Source of the DNA: Candidatus Saccharimonadota bacterium
Lineage (GTDB): Bacteria; Patescibacteriota; Saccharimonadia; Saccharimonadales; Saccharimonadaceae
Direction of reading: 5' to 3'
Assembly (NCBI GenBank): GCA_017515925.1
Contig: JAFWEB010000029.1
Span: 1-12,106, forward strand
DNA: 12,106 nt
The notes beneath the pieces are model-generated. The model saw only the letters and a program-made list of their open reading frames with translations. It searched no databases and was not told the origin of the DNA. This document shows positions 1 through 5,934 of the stretch, in pieces (position 1 is the stretch's first letter; every line of letters begins with the position of its first letter). A program made the position numbers and the translations under genes.

Positions 1-149
1 CGCTCCAATTCCATGCTGTCCAGAAGCTGCGCTTTCATCTCGCGTTTTTCTACAGTATTAGTCAATTCCATCATGCGATCAGCGAGTGTAGACTTGCCAT
101 GATCAATATGCGCAATAATACAAAAATTTCTGATTTTGTCAGTGTTCAT
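1..149 (-). CDS. lepA: Elongation factor 4 (LepA) GTPase, N-terminal fragment running off the left edge
   Basis: Reading the minus strand from ATG at 149 gives 49 complete codons that begin [20 protein letters not shown] and continue to a DSMELER segment at the window edge. The [10 protein letters not shown]-loop (G1) at residues 13-21 and the [15 protein letters not shown] switch-I-side sequence are the standard N terminus of LepA/EF-4, a ribosome-bound translational GTPase that acts on the elongating ribosome in the cytoplasm. The rest of the protein lies outside the window. The start is firm because the family begins just before [12 protein letters not shown]. No Shine-Dalgarno sits at the usual distance; instead an extended -10 box (162-157) ends 7 nt before the ATG, so the mRNA is probably leaderless. 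The cassette array begins about 100 bp upstream and runs in the opposite direction. Confidence 0.96.
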   Translation of the reverse strand, partial: MNTDKIRNFCIIAHIDHGKSTLADRMMELTNTVEKREMKAQLLDSMELE

Positions 150-156
150 AATACAT

Positions 157-164
157 ATTATAAC
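157..164 (-). promoter_or_regulatory. Extended -10 promoter of lepA, leaderless spacing
   Basis: On the minus strand TG-T-TATAAT is followed by 7 nt and then the lepA ATG at 149. A start site about 7 nt after the -10 would fall on or next to the ATG. The -35 region at 17-bp spacing is poor, consistent with an extended -10 promoter. Confidence 0.65.
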
Positions 165-247
165 ATATTTTCTCCTTCTCCCGCTCCGCGTGAGAATCTA
201 CGTCATTCAGAAATTGAAAGCAAGCTTTCATTTCTTCATTTCCTTGG
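160..247 (+). pseudogene. Possible 3' remnant of a sixth cassette (cassette 0)
   Basis: Reading 177-235 on the plus strand gives [17 protein letters not shown], which matches the end of cassette 2 (WPRGLRSAEINSKLS, about 1423-1464) at roughly nine of fifteen positions, allowing one extra codon. It lies directly upstream of the first 19-bp boundary motif, exactly where the tail of a preceding cassette would be. The usual Ile-Arg-Cys end is not preserved, and the same bases carry the lepA promoter on the other strand. I regard it as a truncated, decayed cassette end; a chance resemblance is not excluded. Confidence 0.4.
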
Positions 248-841
248 TTCATCGACGGCACGGTGGAAGGAACGCCAGCAGATTTAACAGTGTATATTGA
301 TACCAATATCGCCCATGACCATACATATTACGGTAATGGTTGTACAAATGGTTGGGGAGCCGATGGTAAAGGTGGCTCTGATACACCATGCGAAACACGA
401 ATTGTAGAGACGCCAGGCGAGGAGGAGCAAAAGAACGGTACTTATTATCATTTTCAGGCAGCTTCATCAGGATCTGGTGCAGCAGTTACAACGAAATACG
501 ATAGCGTTCCTGATACTTTCTGTCCTTTTGGCTGGCAAGTGCCTTACGATGGCACGGGTGGGGATTATTATGATACGTCTAAATCCTGGAAATTTTTACT
601 AAGTAGCTATTCAATCCCTAACGATGAAGGAGGAGCAAGAACTCTTAGAGAATATCCATTTAATATTAGCAGTAGTGGAAGATTTTCCTGGGAATTTGGT
701 AGATTGTATAACATGCCAGGAAGTGCATGGCTTTGGTCGGGCAATGCAGAAGCACAAATTTGGGCAAGGCATTTTTACGTCTGGGGAACTGGGCCAGGCA
801 TCAGCACTTATCAAAAATATACAGGCTTCACAGTTCGTTGC
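248..841 (+). pseudogene. Silent cassette 1: four-Cys lectin-like variable domain
   Basis: The open frame encodes FIDGTVEGTPADLTVYIDT, then a YYGNGC-NGWG motif, a TPCETR motif, the FCPFGWQVPY core and a C-terminal variable part ending GFTVRC. The four cysteines (in GC, PC, FC and RC) are shared by all five cassettes and would suit two disulfides in an exported domain. The variable part runs from about 592 to 832. In-frame stop TGA at 215-217 lies just upstream, and the only nearby start is a GTG inside the boundary motif with no Shine-Dalgarno, so I do not call an expressed gene. The frame runs on through a 21-bp linker (842-862) into cassette 2. Alternative: cassettes 1 and 2 together could be one two-domain protein of about 410 residues started at GTG 263, which I find less likely. 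Confidence 0.7.
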
Positions 842-862
842 ATTTTGTTTCTTGATGCCAAC

Positions 863-1492
863 TTCATCGACGGCACGGAGGCGAGTGCGTATGTAAGCGG
901 TGACCCAACAAGAAGTCTGCTTCAGTATCAAAATGAGAATTATGAAATTGATCGTTCATTTTTCGGAAAAGGCTGCATCAATGGATGGGGACAGGATGGA
1001 ACAGGAGGATCTGATATTCCTTGTACAACTCGAATTGTAAAAACAGCAGACAATGAAGACCAAAAAAATGGAACTTATTACAATTATCAATCTACGACTT
1101 CTGGTTCTGGTGCTTCGCTTAAAACCGACAACGCTAATGCTCCTGATACTTTCTGCCCTCTTGGCTGGCAATTGCCTTACGGTAGCACGGGTGGGGTTTA
1201 TTATGATAAGTCAAAATCATGGAGATTTTTATTTGATGCATATGATATATCATACAATGAAGGAAATGAGCCAAGTAGCGTAAAACTCAGATCCTATCCA
1301 TTATCGTATATTCTTGGTGGTTATTTTGGAGGCGCAACAGGAAGATTGTATCATCAAGGTGATGAAGGATATCACTGGGGATCAACAAACAACAATAGTA
1401 TATACGCTTATAGAATTACCATGTGGCCTAGAGGATTACGTTCTGCAGAGATTAATTCAAAACTATCTCAATATCCAATTCGTTGTCTGTAA
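863..1492 (+). pseudogene. Silent cassette 2, divergent start, ends in a stop
   Basis: It shares the FIDGT opening, but residues after it (EASAYVSGDPTRSL and on) replace the PADLTV segment found in cassettes 1, 4 and 5, and the unit is about 25 bp longer than the others. The GKGC-NGWG, IPCTTR, FCPLGWQLPY and YPIRC landmarks are all present, with the variable part at about 1225-1477. The frame is continuous with cassette 1. After Ile-Arg-Cys there is a Leu codon and then TAA at 1490-1492, inside a short AT-rich linker (1487-1504). No start signal of its own is visible. Confidence 0.7.
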
Positions 1493-1504
1493 TTATTATG
1501 ATGC

Positions 1505-2119
1505 TTCATCGACGGCACGGTGGCAGGAACAAACGTTAGTTTTGGAGATCATGATTTGAATAATGATCATGTGTTTTATGGAAATGGATGCCCGAATGGA
1601 TGGGATGATAGCAAGCCGAATGCGGGAGGGTCCACGGTTGCCTGTGATTCAAGCACGGCAACAACGATGGATGGAGAAACATTGAGTACAAAAACAGTTT
1701 ACTCATTCCAAGCTGCAACTTCAGGCGCTGGTTCCACAGTTATAACCGCCAATGCAAATTCTCCTGATACTTTCTGTCCTCTTGGATGGCAACTGCCTTA
1801 CGGTGGCACGGGTGGGGATTATTATGATAAAAGTGGATCATGGGATTATTTATTTAATGCGTATAGTATTCCACTATCCGGTAATTCGGGTACAGGTGCA
1901 AGAAAGTTACGATCATATCCTATATCCGTAGTCTTAGGAGGTCGATATTATTGGCCTACAGCCTCTCTATTCGTTCATCGAACTGCAGGACATTTCTGGT
2001 CCAAAACAGCTTCAACTACTGGTAATATAGAGGCATACAAGATGAACGTCTGGACATCAGGAGACGCTATTAATAGCAATGTGCCTTATTCTAAAGGAAA
2101 CGGGCTATCTGTTCGTTGT
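1505..2119 (+). pseudogene. Silent cassette 3: four-Cys lectin-like variable domain
   Basis: It opens FIDGTVAGTNVSFGDHDLNN, with GC-NGWD, a VACDSS motif in place of PC-TR, the FCPLGWQLPY core and SVRC at the end. The third cysteine is therefore retained although its surroundings differ. It is separated from cassette 2 by a stop codon at 1490 and a linker of 18 bp. Only 4 bp (2120-2123) separate its last Cys codon from the next boundary motif, and the frame is lost there. A GTG at 1520 inside the boundary motif has no Shine-Dalgarno. Confidence 0.7.
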
Positions 2120-2123
2120 GTTC

Positions 2124-2723
2124 TTCATCGACGGCACGGTGGAAGGAGACCCTGCAGACTTAACGGTATATATCGATACTGATCCATCTCACGATTTATC
2201 ATATTATGGTAATGGATGTAATGTAGGATGGGGCACCGGCGGATCAACTATCTCACATACTCCGTGTTCAACAAGATTAGTCACAACCGCCGATGATGAG
2301 ACTCAGGAAAACGGCACGCTTTATCATTTTCAGGCAGCTACATCTGGAACTGGTGGCGGAATGACAACCAACAATACTAATTCTCCTGACACTTTCTGTC
2401 CCCTTGGTTGGCAATTGCCTTACAGTGGCACGGGTGGGGATTATTATGATAAGTCTAAATCATGGAGATATCTATTTACAACATATAATTACAATGATGA
2501 TGCACAAGGGAGAACAGGCGTCCTATCATACCCTCTATCATATATTCAGGCCGGGAGTTTCGATGGTGTTCGTGGGGGCATCTATGGACAAGATAATGGC
2601 GCATATTATATATCTGAGACAAATCAAAGCAGTACAGATTATTATCGCACATGGATCAATTTGACTAACGCGCTTCAATTTTCACAAATTATTACCAAAG
2701 CCTTTCAGAGTACTATTCGTTGC
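2124..2723 (+). pseudogene. Silent cassette 4: four-Cys lectin-like variable domain
   Basis: It opens FIDGTVEGDPADLTVYIDTD, very like cassette 1 in protein but not in DNA: over the PADLTVYIDT codons the two differ at six codons, all synonymous. The landmarks are YYGNGC, TPCSTR, FCPLGWQLPY, and STIRC at the end. It is in a different frame from cassette 3. The linker after it (2724-2742) resembles that after cassette 2. The core differs from that of cassette 5 by four bases in 81 by my count. No start codon or ribosome binding site serves it; an ATG at 2079 that lies in frame is within cassette 3 and lacks a Shine-Dalgarno. Confidence 0.7.
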
Positions 2724-2742
2724 GTTAATTATTTTAGCATCT

Positions 2743-3363
2743 CTCATCGACGGCACGGTGGCAGGAACACCTGCAGATCTGACCGTTAATAGCGATAGCG
2801 ACATCAGCCACGACCACACCTACTATGGCAGAGGTTGCAAGAACGGTTGGGGAACGAGCGGCGAAGGTGGATCTCAAACACCATGCGCTGATAGTGATGC
2901 CGGCGGTAGGTTCGTAAAAACTGCTGACGATGAAACGTTAAAAAATGGCACTTATTATACTTTCCAGACCATTACTGTCGGATCCGGTGCTACTATGGGA
3001 ACTGTGAACACAAATTCTCCTGACACTTTCTGTCCTCTTGGCTGGCAATTGCCTTACAGTGGCACGGGTGGGGATTATTATAATAAGTCTAGATCATGGA
3101 ACAAATTACTTACTTCCTACAGTATCGCATTCAATGATGGCACATATGCGGATGTTACAAAAGCTAAATCTTACCCATTCTCCTATGTCTATTCAGGTTA
3201 CTACTACTGGGGGACAGGCCGCCTATATAATCAGAGCACAAACGGCGTCTATTGGTCTTCTTCTTTATATAACGGAAATAATGCGTATGATCAACATATC
3301 TGGAGCGGAGGCATCCGACCTTCAAATATTGACTACAAGACACGTGGATACCCGATTCGTTGC
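2743..3363 (+). pseudogene. Silent cassette 5, last unit of the array
   Basis: The boundary motif here reads CTCATCGACGGCACGGTGG, so the first residue is Leu instead of Phe. The protein continues GTVAGTPADLTVNSDSDI, YYGRGC-NGWG, TPCADSD, the FCPLGWQLPY core, and a C-terminal part with GRLYNQ, VYWSSSLY and GYPIRC. The VYWSSS ... AY ... GYPIRC spacing is what the DUF1566/FISUMP-type lectin-like domains show, and is clearest in this unit. It is in a third frame relative to cassettes 3 and 4. After the last Cys codon the frame stays open to 3477 but the residues look unlike the cassette family, so the array ends here. Confidence 0.7.
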
Positions 3364-3609
3364 AACTTCGATATTAGCATCCTTGAAAGCTTTCCATGGC
3401 ATCCGCGTTCACTCATTAGTATTATGGCTTTTCATTTTTTAAAAGCGCATTTTCCCCTCTGTCAAAATTATGAGTAATTACCTTAAAAATGAAACGAAGT
3501 ATTTCATTTTTAAGGAATTGCGAGCTAATTTTGACGAGGCGGAAAGCAAGTACAAAATGGAAAACAGAATACTAATGAGTGAGTTACAGGATGCCAGAGA
3601 AAAGCTATT
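3364..3609. other. Spacer between cassette array and tilS, no convincing gene
   Basis: Just after cassette 5 a short tract resembles the inter-cassette linkers (ATTAGCATC at about 3373-3381). A weak 6-bp inverted repeat GCTTTT/AAAAGC lies at 3427-3446. The strong feature is the perfect inverted repeat at 3481-3515. An open frame beginning ATG at 3470 has no Shine-Dalgarno, spans the inverted repeat, and then runs antisense through tilS; I do not call it a gene. Confidence 0.6.
3481..3515. terminator. Perfect 14-bp inverted repeat, likely terminator of tilS
   Basis: CCTTAAAAATGAAA (3481-3494) and TTTCATTTTTAAGG (3502-3515) are perfect complements around a 7-base loop. It lies about 95 bp past the tilS stop and 117 bp past the array. 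The stem is AT-rich and lacks a classic GC core and trailing U-run, so a terminator is plausible rather than sure; it could also insulate the array from both sides or be a protein site. Confidence 0.5.
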
Positions 3610-4455
3610 TCAGAAACTAAACCAATTTTTACGAAACCCTACAAACCTATCTTTTGGCAAGTTGAACTTTTTTCCAGGCAAATATTCTCGCACGGCGATT
3701 AGCAAATCATGCAGCTGTGGGCGCGTCAAAGAAATGTTATTGGCAGCACAAACTTCACGCAAAATTTCCATCGCAATATTGTCGTCTAAGCCACGGAAAA
3801 TCTCACGCGGATATTTATTATCATCACAAATTTCACTCGCAATGGACTCGCAGATTTCTTCGATCTCGCTCCTTAAAACAACTTGCTTTTCATACAACTC
3901 TGCAATTTTTAACAATTCGTCTCGGCCAAGCAAAGATACTTTTTTTCGCAATCGATTGCGCAAATAATTGTCTTCGGTATTAGTCGGATCTTGACGATAG
4001 ATAATTCCCTCTTTTGCCGCCTCGGCCAGAATATCTGATTTGGTCATTTTTTCCGTGATAAATGGTCGCACAACTTTAGTATCAGAAAACGGCGCTAAAC
4101 CTCTCCAACCAGTTCCACGAACCAAATTAATTGCGATTGTTTCTGCCAAATCATTCAAATGATGAGCAGTGTAGATTTTTGCATCGCCATTATATTTATC
4201 AACCATTTCGTATAAAAAATCATAGCGCGCTTTTCTTGCCTCGGCTTCGGAAACATCTGGACCTAGCTCAGCTTTTTTATCAAAAAATTCTAGCCCATAC
4301 TCTAATGCCATCCTGCGAACCAGTTTGGCATCATCATCCGCCGATTTCCTAGTGCCATGGTTAAAGTGTGCCACAACCGCATCTTTTTCATCACGGAAGC
4401 GATACATCAAAAACATAGAGTCTACCCCACCAGACACCGCCAAAATTTTCTTCAT
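3610..4455 (-). CDS. tilS: tRNA(Ile)-lysidine synthase
   Basis: TilS uses ATP and lysine to convert C34 of the CAU-anticodon tRNA-Ile to lysidine in the cytoplasm, which changes its decoding from AUG to AUA. The protein (281 residues from the chosen ATG) starts MKKILAVSGGVDSMFLMYRF; SGGVDS at residues 8-13 is the PP-loop ATP-pyrophosphatase motif. AHFNHGTRKSADDDA and TAHHLNDLAETIAINLVRGT follow in the order seen in the family, then RPF and a helical C-terminal part. It is shorter than E. coli TilS (about 430) and appears to lack the C-terminal tRNA-acceptor-binding domain, as in many small bacterial forms. I chose ATG 4455 over an ATG ten codons upstream because the family starts immediately before the PP-loop and the -10 box lies over the upstream one. 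It diverges from the PRC-barrel gene. Confidence 0.93.
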   Translation of the reverse strand: MKKILAVSGGVDSMFLMYRFRDEKDAVVAHFNHGTRKSADDDAKLVRRMALEYGLEFFDKKAELGPDVSEAEARKARYDFLYEMVDKYNGDAKIYTAHHLNDLAETIAINLVRGTGWRGLAPFSDTKVVRPFITEKMTKSDILAEAAKEGIIYRQDPTNTEDNYLRNRLRKKVSLLGRDELLKIAELYEKQVVLRSEIEEICESIASEICDDNKYPREIFRGLDDNIAMEILREVCAANNISLTRPQLHDLLIAVREYLPGKKFNLPKDRFVGFRKNWFSF

Positions 4456-4461
4456 TTTAAT

Positions 4462-4490
4462 ATTATATAATATATATTCAAACACCGCAA
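4462..4490 (-). promoter_or_regulatory. tilS promoter, leaderless spacing
   Basis: Minus-strand TATAAT (4467-4462) is followed by exactly 6 nt and the tilS ATG. A half-matching -35 (TTGCGG, 4490-4485) sits 17 bp upstream. Its -35 lies only 8 bp from the -10 of the divergent PRC-barrel promoter. Confidence 0.6.
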
Positions 4491-4493
4491 TTT

Positions 4494-4509
4494 GTGCTAT
4501 GATATAGTT
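4494..4509 (+). promoter_or_regulatory. PRC-barrel gene promoter, extended -10, leaderless spacing
   Basis: TG-C-TATGAT (4495-4503) is an extended -10 box, followed by 6 nt and ATG 4510. No Shine-Dalgarno precedes the ATG. The spacing matches that of tilS and the 9051 gene, so the transcript would begin at or next to the start codon. Confidence 0.6.
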
Positions 4510-5118
4510 ATGCTAATCAAAGATTCGGATCTCAAAAATTTTCCAGTTCTGAGCCTCCATATGAGTGGCATGATTGCCAAGACTACAGAGGCAATTATTG
4601 ATCCGTCTGATCTTAAAATTATCGGATTTTATTTAAACGGCCCAGAGGTTGGGAATGGCGAAAACGGCGACATTTTGCAAGTGCGCGACATTCGTGAGTT
4701 TTCTAATCTAGGCATGGTGATAGATTCTGCCGACGAATTTGTCTATGCGGATGATGTAATAAAACTAAAAGAAGTCGTCGATATCAATTTCCAGCTGATT
4801 GACAAAAAAGTTGAAACCAAGAAAAAGACCAAACTCGGAAAAGTCATCGGCTACACCGTAACTCCAGAAGATTTTATGATTCAGCAAATCATCGTCCAGC
4901 GTCCTTTTATGAAATCTTTCCTTGATCCAGAACTAATCATTGGTCGCAGCGAAATCGTAAATGTCGATGACGAGAAAATCATTGTCAAAGACGAAGAGAA
5001 AAAGATTCGCGAACGCGCCACCAAAGAAGATTTTGTGCCGAATTTTGTTAATCCGTTCCGAGAACCGCAGCTTTCGCGCGCTGATAGTCAAACCCTTGAC
5101 GAACCAGATACGCAATAA
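4510..5118 (+). CDS. PRC-barrel domain protein
   Basis: The 202-residue product begins MLIKDSDLKNFPVLSLHMSG and has two repeats with the PRC-barrel pattern: residues about 1-90 (LKNFPVLS ... DPSDLKIIGFYL ... EFVYADDVIKL) and about 95-165 (TKLGKVIGYTVTPEDFMIQQIIV ... LIIGRSEIVNVDDEKIIV). PRC-barrels are small beta-barrels found in photosynthetic reaction centre H subunits and in the ribosome maturation factor RimM; stand-alone copies are of unknown role, so I give no specific function. There is no signal peptide or membrane segment, so it is probably cytoplasmic. The tail (about 166-202) is charged and probably disordered. I chose ATG 4510 rather than a TTG at 4492 because of the residue pattern and the promoter position. 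Its last 71 bp overlap the end of recX on the other strand. Confidence 0.8.
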   Translation: MLIKDSDLKNFPVLSLHMSGMIAKTTEAIIDPSDLKIIGFYLNGPEVGNGENGDILQVRDIREFSNLGMVIDSADEFVYADDVIKLKEVVDINFQLIDKKVETKKKTKLGKVIGYTVTPEDFMIQQIIVQRPFMKSFLDPELIIGRSEIVNVDDEKIIVKDEEKKIRERATKEDFVPNFVNPFREPQLSRADSQTLDEPDTQ

Positions 5119-5926
5119 GTTTTTCGTCGGTATACTTTTTGCGTTTTTTCTCAATCATTTTCATGATTTCTTCGTCGTCATTACGCGTAGTATTCTCTAA
5201 TACATTCTCAATAATATCCTGATCAATTCCCTTTAGGCGGAGTTCTTGCTCTAATCTTCTTCTACTCACGCCTTTTTTGGCGAAACGATTTTCTACAAAA
5301 AACGCTGCGTATTTTTCGTCATCTAGATAGCCGTGCTCACATAGTCTAGTAATCACCATCTCGATTTCGTCGTCTGAGAAAATCGGCATTTCTTTGGTGC
5401 GAAGCTTATATTTTTTGCGATCCTCCTTGGAGCGCTCTTTGTTTTTTACAATCATCTTGTTCTCGCTGATGCGTTTCATCCTTTTGCGAGTCAGATAGTC
5501 GCGCGTCTCGCGGATAGAATGTGGACGAGAAATCACCCACTCTAGAGTCCTTTGATATAGTTTACCAAATTCTGACGCCGAGCGATATTCATCTAGCTCT
5601 GCCGCTGTCAATTTCCGACCAACTTTGATTTTAAAATCTACTACCTGCGCCACATCCAGCGAAAAATCGAACTTGCCATCGATAAAAATGTTGACGCGAT
5701 TCTGGTCTTTGACCGCTTGCTTGATGTCGGTCACCTCGTGCCCGCCAATAGAATCTTTTTTGCCATCTAGCCCAAAAATCTCCAAGCCTTCTGGCTCAGT
5801 CGAAAGCTTTTCTTCGACTGATTCTTCTTCTGGGAAACTCAGCTCAAAATGCCCGAGCGATTTTGGCGCTTTCACACGCTTCGCTTTTTTAGGAGTTGGA
5901 GAATCTTTTAGGCTATAGATTTCCAT
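5048..5926 (-). CDS. recX: RecX-type regulator of RecA, with N-terminal extension
   Basis: RecX binds inside the groove of the RecA filament and limits its ATPase and strand exchange. The recognisable part starts at about residue 64 (VTDIKQAVKDQNRVNIFIDGKFDFSL), like the longer Firmicutes RecX, then LYQRTLEWVISRPHSIRETRDYLTRK, HGYLDDEKYAAFFVENR-FAKKGVSRRRLEQELRLKGI, and a final LIAYLVRQGFDYQRAKAAV helix pair. The first 60 or so residues are acidic and low in complexity, and about 30 basic residues (KRISENKMIVKNKERSKEDR and on) interrupt the three-helix units. At 292 residues it is roughly twice the E. coli protein. It starts 8 bp after the recA stop with no clear Shine-Dalgarno, so it is probably co-transcribed and translationally coupled with recA. 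Confidence 0.88.
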   Translation of the reverse strand: MEIYSLKDSPTPKKAKRVKAPKSLGHFELSFPEEESVEEKLSTEPEGLEIFGLDGKKDSIGGHEVTDIKQAVKDQNRVNIFIDGKFDFSLDVAQVVDFKIKVGRKLTAAELDEYRSASEFGKLYQRTLEWVISRPHSIRETRDYLTRKRMKRISENKMIVKNKERSKEDRKKYKLRTKEMPIFSDDEIEMVITRLCEHGYLDDEKYAAFFVENRFAKKGVSRRRLEQELRLKGIDQDIIENVLENTTRNDDEEIMKMIEKKRKKYTDEKLIAYLVRQGFDYQRAKAAVLGTD

Positions 5927-5934
5927 CTAGTGGA

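Larger units (their letters stand above)
248..3363 (+). repeat. Tandem array of five silent variable-domain cassettes
   Basis: Five units start at 248, 863, 1505, 2124 and 2743 (spacing 615, 642, 619 and 619 bp). Each starts with TTCATCGACGGCACGGTGG or a close variant (863 has GAGG at its end; 2743 starts CTC). Each has an 81-bp core at 509-589, 1142-1222, 1763-1843, 2385-2465 and 3019-3099 that encodes PDTFCPLGWQLPY plus a Gly-rich GGDYYDKSKSW-like stretch. Each ends on (Val/Ile)-Arg-Cys. No stop codon or frameshift occurs inside any unit, but the frame changes between units 2-3 (a stop intervenes), 3-4 and 4-5. There is no promoter, Shine-Dalgarno or ATG at the unit starts. This is the layout of donor cassettes such as vls or pilS, not of a single expressed gene. 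The expression locus is not in the window. Confidence 0.8.

Noticed and set aside
150..247. tRNA or other structured RNA between lepA and the array
   Set aside because: No T-loop or acceptor pairing is visible, and the bases are better explained by the lepA promoter and a cassette remnant.
263..1492. A single expressed gene covering cassettes 1 and 2, started at GTG 263
   Set aside because: The GTG lies inside the repeated boundary motif, has no Shine-Dalgarno or promoter, and would cut off the conserved FIDGT residues. The same GTG appears at the start of cassettes 3 (1520) and 5 (2758), so it is a by-product of the motif.
1186..3074. G-quadruplex in the GGCACGGGTGGGG tract, like the one near Neisseria pilE
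   Set aside because: The tract has too few G runs for a three-layer quadruplex; only cassette 3 offers four runs of two. The tract is explained by the Gly-Thr-Gly-Gly codons.
248..3363. Target of a diversity-generating retroelement
   Set aside because: There is no reverse transcriptase or template repeat in the window, and differences among the units are not limited to adenine positions.
248..3363. Integron or CRISPR array
   Set aside because: Units are coding and homologous to each other, the 19-bp motif is not palindromic and is part of the coding frame, and no integrase or cas gene is present.
3470..3967. Plus-strand 165-codon frame
   Set aside because: Most of it is antisense to tilS, its start has no Shine-Dalgarno, and its beginning coincides with the inverted repeat.
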